Below are positions 46,293 through 54,831 of a stretch of DNA of 64,000 nucleotides, piece by piece (within the stretch, counting starts at the first letter, position 1; every line of letters begins with the position of its first letter). A program made the position numbers and the translations under genes. This DNA is from Desulfovermiculus halophilus DSM 18834 (GTDB taxonomy: Bacteria; Desulfobacterota; Desulfovibrionia; Desulfovibrionales; Desulfothermaceae). Where the stretch lies: contig NZ_JIAK01000013.1 of the NCBI RefSeq assembly GCF_000620765.1, positions 1 to 64,000 of the forward strand, read 5' to 3'. Below the pieces are notes generated by a model. It was not told where the DNA came from. It did no database searches and worked only from the letters and a program-made list of their open reading frames with translations.

Positions 46293-47426
46293 TCACTCCA
46301 GCAGCCTGGCCAGGATCTCGTTGCTGACCAGCATCCCCTGCGGGGTCAGAGACACACGCCCGCCTTTGATCTTAAGCAGACCGGCCTGTTCCAGCTGAGC
46401 CGCAAGGGCCTCTTTCCCCCAGCCCTGGATAGCCGTCCACTCCATCCCCTGGGATGTGCGCAGGGAAAGCATGGCCTTCTCCCAGTGCACAATACCTGGG
46501 TCCAGGATCTCCTCCTCGGGCCCCGGCCGGCCATGGGCGATCATTTGCAGGTAGTCTCCCAAGCGCTCTGGATTCTTCCGCCGCACGCAATGCAGAGAAG
46601 ACACCGCCGCCGGGCCGAATCCAAGATATGCCTCTCCCCGCCAGATACCGCTGTTGTGCTGGCAGCGTCTGCCCGGGAGGGCGAAATTGGAGATCTCGTA
46701 GTGCTCAAATCCGGACCGGAGCAAAATCTCGCGACCCTGCAGAAACATCTCGGTCCAGACCTCTTCCTCCGGCCATTCTGGCTTCCGCTCCCCCTGGGAT
46801 CCTCCCTCGCCCCGCGCCTCGATCATGTCAGCAAGTTGGGTGTTAGGCTCGACGCTTAAGCTGTACAGGGACAGATGTGCGGGCCCCCAGGCTGCCGCCC
46901 TGGATACGCTGTCCCTCCACCCTCTGACCCCCTGTCCCGGAATGCCCCAGATCAGGTCCAGGCCGAAGTTGTCCATTCCAGCCCGCCGCAGGCGGTCCAC
47001 AGCCGCTTCGGACTGCTTCAAAGTGTGGGTGCGGCCCAAAAACTCCAGAATCGCCGGATCCAGGCTTTGGATCCCCAGGCTGACTCTGGTCACCCCCAGC
47101 TCTTGCCAGCTTTGGACCTGCCCCAGACTGTGCACCGAATCCGGGTTGGCCTCCAGGGTGATCTCCGGTTCATCTCTCCAGGAGAATGTCTCCCCTGCTG
47201 CGCGGAGCAGGCGCTCCAGATCGGCACAGGGGAGAAGACTGGGGGTTCCCCCGCCCAGGTACAGGGTCTGCACCTTGCATGCAGCAGCCTGCGGAGCCCT
47301 CGTTTGCATCTCCCGGATCACGGCCCGGACATAGGCCTTTATCTCACCCGGACCCGGCGGAGCCGAGGCAAAAGCGCAATACGCACATTTTGACCGGCAG
47401 AAGGGAACGTGGAGATAGAGGTGCAT
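46293..47426 (-). CDS. hemW: HemW-like radical SAM protein
   Basis: The 377-residue protein has the N-terminal motif HVPFCRSKCAYCAF (Cys-x3-Cys-x2-Cys for the 4Fe-4S cluster) followed by the SAM-contact GGGTPSLL. A C-terminal HemN-type extension contains NSGIWRGEAYLGFGPAA. HemW is a heme chaperone; the related HemN is coproporphyrinogen III dehydrogenase. The extra N-terminal Cys of HemN is lacking, so HemW is preferred. It is next to queH on the same strand. Confidence 0.9.
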   Translation of the reverse strand: MHLYLHVPFCRSKCAYCAFASAPPGPGEIKAYVRAVIREMQTRAPQAAACKVQTLYLGGGTPSLLPCADLERLLRAAGETFSWRDEPEITLEANPDSVHSLGQVQSWQELGVTRVSLGIQSLDPAILEFLGRTHTLKQSEAAVDRLRRAGMDNFGLDLIWGIPGQGVRGWRDSVSRAAAWGPAHLSLYSLSVEPNTQLADMIEARGEGGSQGERKPEWPEEEVWTEMFLQGREILLRSGFEHYEISNFALPGRRCQHNSGIWRGEAYLGFGPAAVSSLHCVRRKNPERLGDYLQMIAHGRPGPEEEILDPGIVHWEKAMLSLRTSQGMEWTAIQGWGKEALAAQLEQAGLLKIKGGRVSLTPQGMLVSNEILARLLE

Positions 47427-47495
47427 GACGTCTGCCCGCGGACCCCTGGGTTCGGATTCGTTCAGGGGGTGAGCGCCTCCCTGCGTTCAGACTGG

Positions 47496-48056
47496 TCAGG
47501 AAATCAAGGCCGCGAGCTGAGAAGAGAAGCGCTCCGCCTCGCTGTACAGGCACCCGCAGTAGTTCTGTCTGTACATGCCCAGAGCCTGGCTTTGTTCGAT
47601 CCCTGCTTTCCACCCCGGACGAAAATCACGGTCCACAAACCGGAGACTTTTGTTTCCGGCCATATCCCGGCCCAGCCCGGCTATCTGCTCATGCTGTTGA
47701 TGGATGCTGTACAGCAGGGTGGAGCTGAAGGCATCGAACTTGCCCCGTTCGGCTATGGACATGGTCCGTTCCAGCCGCATCTGGTAGCAGAAAAAGCAGC
47801 GCCTTAACTCCCGAAAGACCACCTGGCGCATAAAGCGGCCCGGATCGTACTCATCGTCCTTCCAGATCATCTTCAGGTCCAAATGCTCAGCGGCTTGGGC
47901 CGCTCCTTCCCTGCGGCGCAGGTATTCCTGCAGGGGGTGGATATTGGGGTTGTAGAAGAGTCCGACCACCTCATAGCCAGCAGCACGAAGATCCTGCACC
48001 GGATACAGGGCGCATGGACCGCAGCAGATATGCAGAAGCACCCGGGGAAAGGCCAT
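47496..48056 (-). CDS. queH: Epoxyqueuosine reductase QueH
   Basis: QueH reduces epoxyqueuosine in tRNA to queuosine. The 186-residue protein has the Cys pair in LLHICCGPCALYPV, a second pair in RCFFCYQMRLER, and the YNPNIHPLQEYLRR block of the DUF208/QueH family. The ATG overlaps the RNase G stop (TAATG), giving coupled translation. Other queuosine genes are not in the window. Confidence 0.93.
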   Translation of the reverse strand: MAFPRVLLHICCGPCALYPVQDLRAAGYEVVGLFYNPNIHPLQEYLRRREGAAQAAEHLDLKMIWKDDEYDPGRFMRQVVFRELRRCFFCYQMRLERTMSIAERGKFDAFSSTLLYSIHQQHEQIAGLGRDMAGNKSLRFVDRDFRPGWKAGIEQSQALGMYRQNYCGCLYSEAERFSSQLAALIS

Positions 48057-49510
48057 TATTCGCTCTTGATCAGAACCTGGGTTGCGTAGCTGTCTTCCAT
48101 TTCGCAGATCTTCCTCCGCTTGCAGTTGAGCAGATACGCCCCCAGCTCACGGTCCACCGTGTACTCTACCGGGTTGGGGCCTTTTTTGCTCTGCATCTGG
48201 CGGGCGATATCCTTCAGGGCCTGCAGGGCCTGCCACTCCAGGCTGCGAACATAGCCTGAGCCCTGGCATGCCGGGCAGTCCTGCCAGGTCGTGGACAAGG
48301 CGGAGGACCCCATGCGCTGGCGAACCATCTCCAAGAGGCCGAACCTGGATATCTTGCCCACCGTGGTCCTGGCCTTGTCCTCCTTGAGTGCATTGCGCAG
48401 GGACTTTTCCACCTCCCGGCAGTGCTTGTGCTCTTTCATCTCGATGAAATCGATGACCACCTGTCCGCCCACATCCCGCAGGCGCAGCTGCTGGGCAATC
48501 TCCTGGGCCGCCTCCAGATTGGTCTTCAGGGCCATCTCCTTGAAGTTGTTCTCCCCGCCGATCTTTCCGGAGTTGATGTCCACAGCCATCAGGGCCTCAG
48601 TCTGGTCAAAGACCAGCTCCCCCCCGCTGGGCAGGGTCACCTTGCGGCTGTACACGGTTTCCAGCTGCTTGCTCAGATTGAAGCGGTCAAAGAGGTACTT
48701 ATCCGAATCCAGGTGCCGCTTGACCATCCGCTTCCGGCGGGGAAAGACCAGGGCGGCCACTTCCTGGACCTGATTGGCCGTTTCTGCGTCGTCCACCCAG
48801 ATCTCGCTGACGTCAGCGGTCAAATAGTCCCGGACCGCTCGAAAGGCCAGGTCCTTCTCCTCATAAATCAGGGCCGGCGAGGTCTCCCCCACACCTTTCT
48901 TGCGCACCTCTTTCCACAGCCTCTTCAAAAATTGCAGGTCCCGGGACAGGTTGGTCTTGTTCTGGTCCGAACTCACCGTCCGCAGGATAACCCCGATGCC
49001 CGGATCCAGGTTCAGCTCCTCCATGAGGGATTTCAGCCTGGTCCGTTCTTTTTCGTCCTCGATCTTCCTGGACACCCCGAGCTGTTCCCGGCCGGGAGTA
49101 AGGACAAAATAGCGGCCGGGCAGGCTGAGGTAGGTGGTCAAAAATGCACCTTTGTTCCCGGTTGGCTCCTTGACCACCTGGACCAAAAGCTGCTGCCCCG
49201 GCTTGAGGACCCGCTGAATGGGCGGGAACCGCTGCCCTTTCCCGGGCTTGATGTCAGCCTGGTAGTACTCCGGATGGACCTCGTCGATCTGCAGAAAGCC
49301 GTTGCGTTGACTTCCGTAATTGACGAATGCGGCCTGCAGGGCCGGGTCAATATTGTGAATCTGGGCCTTATAGATGTTTCGCTTGGTCTTGGCTTGCTGC
49401 AACATCTCCACGTAGTATTCCTGCACCGTGCCGTCTTTGGTCAACACGACCTCGATCTGTTCACCGGGCAGGACACTGATGAACATCTTTCTTCGCTTTT
49501 TTTCAGCCAT
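48056..49510 (-). CDS. rng: Ribonuclease E/G family endoribonuclease
   Basis: The 484-residue RNase G-type enzyme processes rRNA and degrades mRNA. An S1-like RNA-binding part appears with IYKAQIHNIDPALQAAFVNYG and the extended insertion typical of Desulfobacterota. The metal-binding acids lie in LMAVDINSGKIGG and QVVIDFIEMK. Zn-link cysteines are in CPACQGSGYV. A second ATG at 49484 (MFISVLPGEQIEV) is a possible start. The stop overlaps queH. Confidence 0.93.
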   Translation of the reverse strand: MAEKKRRKMFISVLPGEQIEVVLTKDGTVQEYYVEMLQQAKTKRNIYKAQIHNIDPALQAAFVNYGSQRNGFLQIDEVHPEYYQADIKPGKGQRFPPIQRVLKPGQQLLVQVVKEPTGNKGAFLTTYLSLPGRYFVLTPGREQLGVSRKIEDEKERTRLKSLMEELNLDPGIGVILRTVSSDQNKTNLSRDLQFLKRLWKEVRKKGVGETSPALIYEEKDLAFRAVRDYLTADVSEIWVDDAETANQVQEVAALVFPRRKRMVKRHLDSDKYLFDRFNLSKQLETVYSRKVTLPSGGELVFDQTEALMAVDINSGKIGGENNFKEMALKTNLEAAQEIAQQLRLRDVGGQVVIDFIEMKEHKHCREVEKSLRNALKEDKARTTVGKISRFGLLEMVRQRMGSSALSTTWQDCPACQGSGYVRSLEWQALQALKDIARQMQSKKGPNPVEYTVDRELGAYLLNCKRRKICEMEDSYATQVLIKSE

Positions 49511-49739
49511 AGCACTCTATTCTGGTTCAAAATGTTTTTGCCCACCGCTTGCGCACGGCGGATGTCCGCGGGGCGCACCTCAGCTTGACATCCGGCAGCC
49601 GGATGGGCCACAAGGCCTGAGACAGCGGGAATTCGGCACAAAAAAGGCCGAGGCGTCATTCGTCGACGTGCACATCATGGTTGGAGCCGCTGTCGGAGGC
49701 ACAGACAATACATTCGCCCCCCTGGGGCAAGGAGAGCAC

Positions 49740-50537
49740 ATGATTCAACCCGGGGACCTTGTTCAGCTGGTCAGCCCCAAAGGCAAACGCTACCTGCGGG
49801 TGGCCGGGGCGGAAGACGAACTGCACACCCATGACGGAAAACTGGATTTGAAGAGTATCTGCGATCTTGACTATGGTCAATGCATTCGCACCCATCTGGA
49901 CCGGGAGTACCGGCTGTTCAAACCCACCCTGTACGAGCTGGTCAAAAAGATCGAGCGCCAGACCCAGATAATCTACCCCAAGGATATCGGATACATCCTG
50001 TTCAAGCTGAGCATTGGCCCCGGGGCGCGGGTCGTCGAGGCCGGGTGCGGTTCGGGGAGCCTGACCTTGGCCCTGGCCTGGTTCGTCGGTTTCCAGGGAA
50101 AGGTCGTCTCCCTGGAACGCCGGCCCGAGTTCGCCGGCCTGTGCGCCAAGAACCTGTCCAAGGTCGGGCTCCTGGACCGGGTGGACATCAGGGAACAGGA
50201 CGTGGAGCAAGGATTCGGCCAGCCTGAAGCCGATGCCGTTTTTATTGATCTCCGCACCCCCTGGGACTACCTGGACCAAATCGCCGCCGGAGTCAAAAAC
50301 GGCCACCCGGTCGGATTTTTGCTGCCCACCATGAACCAGGTCACCGCCCTCCTGCAGGCCATGCAGGATACGGCCTTTACCGAAACCGAGGTGGTGGAGA
50401 TCCTGGTCCGCCACTACAAGCCGGTCCCGGACAGATTCAGGCCCCAGGACCGGATGGTGGCCCATACCGGGTACTTGATATTCGCCAAGGTCTACAAGCC
50501 GGCCCCAACCACTGCATCCGGCCCGGTGGAGGCCTGA
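49740..50537 (+). CDS. trmI: tRNA (adenine-58-N1)-methyltransferase
   Basis: The start is ATG 49740 (MIQPGDLVQLVSPKGKRYLR) with CAAGGAG seven bases upstream; the frame open to 49428 overlaps nothing useful. The 265-residue product has the N-terminal TrmI beta domain and a Rossmann methyltransferase with EAGCGSGSLTLALA for SAM. FIDLRTPWDYLDQ is the catalytic loop region. It methylates A58 in the tRNA T loop. It is divergent from the RNase G gene. Confidence 0.93.
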   Translation: MIQPGDLVQLVSPKGKRYLRVAGAEDELHTHDGKLDLKSICDLDYGQCIRTHLDREYRLFKPTLYELVKKIERQTQIIYPKDIGYILFKLSIGPGARVVEAGCGSGSLTLALAWFVGFQGKVVSLERRPEFAGLCAKNLSKVGLLDRVDIREQDVEQGFGQPEADAVFIDLRTPWDYLDQIAAGVKNGHPVGFLLPTMNQVTALLQAMQDTAFTETEVVEILVRHYKPVPDRFRPQDRMVAHTGYLIFAKVYKPAPTTASGPVEA

Positions 50538-50546
50538 AGGCACATT

Positions 50547-50611
50547 GGTTCTGCGTCCTAGCCTGTGGAGCTATGGAGTTCGCCGTCTATTCTGTCTGTG
50601 TGCTGAGAGCC
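50547..50611. repeat. Diverged fold-back family A arm, A9
   Basis: GGTTCTGCGTCCTAGCCTGT then GGAGTTCGCCGTCTATTCTG and GTGTGCTGAGAGCC resemble the family A left arm with several substitutions. It is the most degraded copy in the window. Confidence 0.65.
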
Positions 50612-50661
50612 AAAATCCTCCCATTAACGCCTTGATTTTACAGTTATTTTTTCAATAAAAC

Positions 50662-50689
50662 TTGACACCTGGAATTTTGCTTTTATAAT
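50662..50689 (+). promoter_or_regulatory. Consensus sigma70-type promoter of the PaaK-like gene
   Basis: TTGACA (50662-50667), a 16-base spacer and TATAAT (50684-50689) match both consensus boxes exactly. A T/A-rich stretch (50636-50660) lies upstream as a possible UP element. It is 50 bases before the start codon of the ligase gene. Confidence 0.88.
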
Positions 50690-50737
50690 GTATGCTTATC
50701 CCGGAACGGACCCCAGACCACGAGGTAAACACGGAAT

Positions 50738-52003
50738 ATGACCCGAAAAGACCGTACAGAAGGAATCTACAACCGGCTGGAAGTGTTGGATGCCTCAGAA
50801 CGGGAACAGTTCTACCGCATCCAGCTCAAAGACATGCTCAAATACGCCTACCGCTATTCCGAAGAAGTCAAAAAGCGGTTCGATCGGGCCCAATTTGACG
50901 TCAACAAGTTCAAGGACATAACCGACATCAAGCACATCCCCATCCTGAAGAAGAAGGAGCTCATCTTTCTCCAGTCCATGGGGCCCCGCCTGGGCGGGCT
51001 GCTGACCAAGGACATGGGCAAGATGCGCCGCATCTTCCTCTCCCCCGGCCCCATCTTCGATCCCGAGGACAGGATCACGGATTACTGGGGATGGACCGAG
51101 GGATTCTATGCCGCCGGCTTCAGGTCTGGAGACGTGGTTCAGAACTGCTTCAACTACCACCTCAATCCGGCCGGGCTGATGTTTGAGGAGCCCCTGCGCA
51201 ACCTGGAGTGCGCCGTGGTTCCCTCCGGACCGGGCAACACCAACACCCAGCTGGAGATCATGCAGAAGCTGCGCATCACCGGATATGTGGGCACAGCCAG
51301 CTACCTTATGCACCTGGGGCAGAAGGCCGAGGACGCCGGGCTCAATCTGCGCAAGGACCTTTTTTTGGAAGTAGCCTTTGTGACTGCGGAAAAGGTCCCG
51401 GAAAAGGTGCGCAACACCCTGGAAAAGAAGTTTGATCTGGTCATGCGCCAAGGGTACGGGACCGCGGACGTCGGCTGCATCGGATACGAATGCTACCACA
51501 AGAACGGGCTGCACCTGGCCAACCGGGCCTTTGTCGAGATCTGCCATCCGGACACCGGGATTCCCCTCAAGGACGGCGAGGTGGGGGAAGTGGTGGTCAC
51601 GGCCTTCAACAAGACCTATCCCCTGATCCGTCTGGCCACCGGCGACCTGTCCTACATCGAGCGCGCTCCCTGCCCCTGCGGACGGACATCCCCCAGGCTG
51701 GGCGGCATCATCGGCCGGGTGGACACCACTGCCAGGATCAAAGGGCTCTTCGTCTACCCCCATCAGATCGAGCAGGTCATCTCCAGATACGAGGAAATCA
51801 AGCGCTGGCAGCTGGAAGTGACCAACCCCGGAGGAATCGACGAGGCCACCCTGTACGTCGAGGCCACCAACTTCAAACGCTCTGAAGAGCTCCTGCACAC
51901 CTTCAGAGAAAAGATCAAGATCCGCCCCGTATTGCAGGTCCTGGCCCCGGGCACCCTGCCGCCACAGGTCAAGGCCATCGAAGACAAGCGCAGCTGGGAC
52001 TAA
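50738..52003 (+). CDS. Phenylacetate-CoA ligase-like adenylating enzyme (PaaK family)
   Basis: The 421-residue protein belongs to the AMP-forming acyl-CoA synthetases of PaaK type. Typical segments are FLSPGPIFDP (phosphate-binding part, modified), GYGTADVGCIGYEC, LIRLATGDLSYIE, CPCGRTSPRLGGIIGRVDTTARIKGLFVYPHQIEQVI. It activates an aromatic or other carboxylate with ATP and CoA. The substrate is not known; single copies are frequent in sulfate reducers. ATG has GAGG 12 bases upstream. It has its own promoter and a hairpin at the end. Confidence 0.88.
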   Translation: MTRKDRTEGIYNRLEVLDASEREQFYRIQLKDMLKYAYRYSEEVKKRFDRAQFDVNKFKDITDIKHIPILKKKELIFLQSMGPRLGGLLTKDMGKMRRIFLSPGPIFDPEDRITDYWGWTEGFYAAGFRSGDVVQNCFNYHLNPAGLMFEEPLRNLECAVVPSGPGNTNTQLEIMQKLRITGYVGTASYLMHLGQKAEDAGLNLRKDLFLEVAFVTAEKVPEKVRNTLEKKFDLVMRQGYGTADVGCIGYECYHKNGLHLANRAFVEICHPDTGIPLKDGEVGEVVVTAFNKTYPLIRLATGDLSYIERAPCPCGRTSPRLGGIIGRVDTTARIKGLFVYPHQIEQVISRYEEIKRWQLEVTNPGGIDEATLYVEATNFKRSEELLHTFREKIKIRPVLQVLAPGTLPPQVKAIEDKRSWD

Positions 52004-52007
52004 AGGA

Positions 52008-52038
52008 CAAAGCCCGGGAGAAATTCTCCCGGGCTTTG
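52008..52038 (+). terminator. Hairpin terminator after PaaK-like gene
   Basis: CAAAGCCCGGGAGA and TCTCCCGGGCTTTG make a perfect 14-bp stem with a 3-base loop, four bases after the stop. The T tract is short. It also faces the converging phosphatidyltransferase gene. Confidence 0.8.
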
Positions 52039-52114
52039 CTGTTCGCATCCAAGGGAACAGGCCTGTCCATGCTCCGGAATCCACAGGGGCCTCCGGGAAG
52101 GATGCAGGCCATGC

Positions 52115-52729
52115 TCAGGCCAGAACCCGCCTGGCTTCATTGATCCTCTGGCCCACAGTAACCGCTGTCAGGGCCAGATACACCCCGAGCCCCACCCAGA
52201 GCACCTCCAGCCGCACCCCGGAGAACAAAGCCAGCAGCAAGGCCCAGACCAGGAGATAGATGACCCGCACCGGGCGGCTCATAACCCCGGTTTTGCAGGT
52301 TTGGCCCAGACTCTCGACCTTGGCCTTGATGTAGCTGATCAGCATGGTAGCCAAAAGGGCCACGAACATGACCACGGCCGCTTCCAGACGCCAGTGGGGA
52401 AAGGACCAGAACATGATCAGAAACCCCAGGAGATAGGCGCAGTCAGCAGCCCGATCCAGGGTTGAGTCCCAGAAGGAGCCGAACCTGGACTGCTGTTTGG
52501 TGGCCCGGGCCAAAAAACCGTCCAATGTGTCGGCCACCCCGGAGAGCACCAGAAACACAAAACCGGCCCAAGGAGAAAACCCAAAGCCCACCGGAACCAG
52601 ACAGGCTGCCGCCAGGCCCCAGGAGGTGACGGTATTCGGCCGCACCTCCCTCTTCTGCATCCAGGCCACAACCGATCGGTCCAGCAGGGAAAAATACCTG
52701 CGTGCGACCAGCGAGTTTCGCAAATCCAT
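52115..52729 (-). CDS. CDP-alcohol phosphatidyltransferase
   Basis: The start is ATG 52729 (MDLRNSLVARRYFSLL) after GGGGAGATGGG; the longer frame overlaps the nitroreductase gene. The 204-residue membrane protein has the catalytic motif VADTLDGFLARATKQQSRFGSFWDSTLDR (D-x2-D-G-x2-A-R-x8-9-G-x3-D-x3-D). It transfers a phosphatidyl group from CDP-diacylglycerol to an alcohol such as inositol phosphate or glycerol phosphate; which one is unclear. Several membrane helices follow. Confidence 0.9.
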   Translation of the reverse strand: MDLRNSLVARRYFSLLDRSVVAWMQKREVRPNTVTSWGLAAACLVPVGFGFSPWAGFVFLVLSGVADTLDGFLARATKQQSRFGSFWDSTLDRAADCAYLLGFLIMFWSFPHWRLEAAVVMFVALLATMLISYIKAKVESLGQTCKTGVMSRPVRVIYLLVWALLLALFSGVRLEVLWVGLGVYLALTAVTVGQRINEARRVLA

Positions 52730-52790
52730 CCCATCTCCCCGCTTGATCGGATTCAGATCTTGCCAGATTGGCGCCTCTTTGCGCCTGTTT

Positions 52791-53558
52791 TCACCGCTTC
52801 GCGGCTTCGCAGCCCCTTCCTCCATCGTCCGGATGGCCCACACTGGCAAAATAGAGCATGCTCTCTTCCTTGCCGTCCAGTCCAAAGAGCTCGTTGGCCT
52901 CCCCGTCGAAATAGGCCCCCACCGGGCAGGCGGACAGCCCGAAGCCTTCGGCGGCCAACAGGAGGTTCTGGCAGATATGCCCCAGATCCATGAAGATATA
53001 ACGCATCCCCCGATGGCCGTACTTGGCCATATTCCGGCGGAGCACAGCAGACCAGCAGACATTCACAGCCGCCTGGGCCATGAACCGCTGGTCCAGGCAG
53101 ATCTGGGCCAGCTGCGGCCCGAATGATCCGCTGTCCAGGGTTTCCAGGCACCAATCCTTGATGTTCAGATGATACAGCCCTGGCTCCAGCCCCTGGACTT
53201 TGTTCACCTGCACATAGGTCTCCACCGGGTACAGGGCTCCGGCAGAGGGGGCTGTGCGCAGGGACAGCCGTCCGGCCTGTCCGCTGATGCCCTGAGAGGC
53301 CCACAGCAGAGCGGACAGGGCCTCCAGACTCACATCGTGATGTGCGTACCGCCGCCGGGATCGCCGCGAGGACAGGGCCTCCCACAGCTGGCCCCCTGGA
53401 TCAACGGGCTGGGGCAAAGACACGGTTGGGGCTTGGGGGTAGACCTTATACAACGGGGCCGGTCGAATGTGCGGCCGGGACATGGTGGCTATCTGCTCCC
53501 GATCGTACTCTGTCTGGTGCAGATAGGTTGTCCCCAGGCAGGATTGCAGATCAGACAT
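52791..53558 (-). CDS. SagB-type nitroreductase-family dehydrogenase
   Basis: The start is ATG 53558 (MSDLQSCLGTTYLHQTEYDR) after AGGAGGTGGGT. The 255-residue FMN-dependent protein has the nitroreductase pattern: SRRSRRRYAHHDVSLEALSALLWASQGI, TAPSAGALYPVETYV, YIFMDLGHICQNLLLAAEGFGLSACPVGAY. SagB relatives oxidise azolines in peptide antibiotics, but free-standing copies like this are common and have unknown roles. No precursor peptide or YcaO gene is near. Confidence 0.88.
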   Translation of the reverse strand: MSDLQSCLGTTYLHQTEYDREQIATMSRPHIRPAPLYKVYPQAPTVSLPQPVDPGGQLWEALSSRRSRRRYAHHDVSLEALSALLWASQGISGQAGRLSLRTAPSAGALYPVETYVQVNKVQGLEPGLYHLNIKDWCLETLDSGSFGPQLAQICLDQRFMAQAAVNVCWSAVLRRNMAKYGHRGMRYIFMDLGHICQNLLLAAEGFGLSACPVGAYFDGEANELFGLDGKEESMLYFASVGHPDDGGRGCEAAKR

Positions 53559-53624
53559 ACCCACCTCCTGTTCCAAGGCGATTCGCTGGTTACCGTCAGC
53601 TGCCTGCCCGGATCTTTTGGTAAT

Positions 53625-53820
53625 CGTTCAGACTCCCTTCCCAAAGTTCAGGGGGTCCTTGCCCAGTGAGGCGGTGACCAGCCATGTAGCTCACAGTTGG
53701 CGTTGAGCCCCGTGTTGGGACTGATACGAAAAACAATCAACCAGCCGGAATCAGAAGCCCTTCAGCCCCTCGCGGGATAAGGCCCCCTGAGCAAATACAT
53801 CCCTTGCTGCAGTGCCTGAT
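53625..53820 (-). pseudogene. Repeat D, copy D2: decayed coding-like unit
   Basis: In the frame aligned with D1 the minus strand reads CICSGGLIPRGAEGLL..., a stop, LFFVSVPTRGSTPTVSYMAG and HRLTGQGPPELWEGSLNDYQ, ending in a stop. DNA identity to D1 is patchy but clear, with the anchor TTGGGACTGATACGAAAAA in both. It fills the gap between the DUF445 and SagB-like genes. Confidence 0.55.
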
Positions 53821-53840
53821 ATCAAGCCCCGGCTGAGGGG

Positions 53841-54455
53841 TTACCAGAGGACAAAAATCAGGGCCTGAGCTGAACCAACCACAAGTCCCAAAACCCCGCC
53901 GATGATTTCAATGAACCAGAACTCTTTGCGCAACATGGAGAAGAGCAGGCCTTCCAGACGAGCCGGGGAAAAGGCCTCGATCTTTTCCCGGACAATTCGC
54001 TGCACCTGGACCTGGGATTCCAGCTCGGATGCAGCCTGCTCCACGAGACCCGGAAGAAAGCGCTCCACCTCATCGACGATCATTTCCGCAGCCCTATGGG
54101 CCACAGCTCCCCGAAGCAGGGTATTCAGCAGAGGATGCAGGGAGGTCAGCTTCCTCTGCACAAAACGGTGCACCGAGTCCTGGACCATGGACCGCAAGCG
54201 GGTCTGAAACTCGGGCCGGTCGATGATTTCCCGAATATCCTGATGATTGAGAAGCTCGGTCTCAACCAGCTCTCCAAGCCGCCAGGCCAGCTCGGCCTGG
54301 CGTTTGGGGAAAAGCCCCTGCCAGGTCCAGCCCAGGATGTGCACCGGCTGCCGGGGATGAAACAGCATGCGGATGGCCAGATAATTGGTCATCCACCCGA
54401 TAAAGGCGCATATGACTGGAGAGAGCAGGTATTTGAGACTTTCAGGTTCCATCAT
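53841..54455 (-). CDS. DUF445 family membrane protein
   Basis: The 204-residue protein has an N-terminal hydrophobic stretch with FIGWMTNYLAIRMLFHP, the DUF445 signature, and the family ending WFIEIIGGVLGLVVGSAQALIF. The middle is helical. The function of this family is not known. The start MMEPESLKYLL has no strong ribosome site. It lies between the YHS-like gene and repeat D2. Confidence 0.88.
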   Translation of the reverse strand: MMEPESLKYLLSPVICAFIGWMTNYLAIRMLFHPRQPVHILGWTWQGLFPKRQAELAWRLGELVETELLNHQDIREIIDRPEFQTRLRSMVQDSVHRFVQRKLTSLHPLLNTLLRGAVAHRAAEMIVDEVERFLPGLVEQAASELESQVQVQRIVREKIEAFSPARLEGLLFSMLRKEFWFIEIIGGVLGLVVGSAQALIFVLW

Positions 54456-54564
54456 ACTCTGTTTGTACGCAAAGGCAAGATGAACGCGAGGGCGGGATCA
54501 CATTCTCCGGCTCCTGACTTTCTCCGGTAAACGAGTGCCGGGAGAGGGCAGGTATCCACCAGAG

Positions 54565-54831
54565 CTAGTTCTCGGTTTCTTCCTCTTTGTTTTTCAGAAA
54601 GGCGTCCCGGCATTGGTAGCTGCAGAAATAATGCACCTGATCGTCGTCCTTGACCCGGATTCCGGTCTCAGTGCTCACATAGGTTCCGCAAACCGGATCC
54701 TTGACCATCTCCCCGGAATCAATCAGGTCCTGTTTCTTTTTCTCCCGGTTCAGGTTCTTTTTTTTCTGATCCCCCATGATCAGCTTGTAGAGAATGAATC
54801 CGGCGGCCGCAAAGATCAGCAGCTTAAACAT
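54565..54831 (-). CDS. Small YHS-domain-like membrane protein (PP0621 type)
   Basis: The start is ATG 54831 (MFKLLIFAAAGFILYKL) after GGAGGAACCT. The 88-residue product has an N-terminal membrane helix, a basic stretch (QKKKNLNREKKKQ), and a cysteine motif VKDPVCGTYV...YFCSYQCRDAFLK, as in YHS-type metal-binding domains. The role is unknown, possibly metal handling. It overlaps the 3' end of folK by eight bases. Confidence 0.82.
   Translation of the reverse strand: MFKLLIFAAAGFILYKLIMGDQKKKNLNREKKKQDLIDSGEMVKDPVCGTYVSTETGIRVKDDDQVHYFCSYQCRDAFLKNKEEETEN

Noticed and set aside
49428-49739. An N-terminal extension of trmI
   Set aside because: The frame is open, but the sequence is low-complexity and overlaps the RNase G start region. 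A strong Shine-Dalgarno precedes ATG 49740, which gives the normal TrmI N-terminus.
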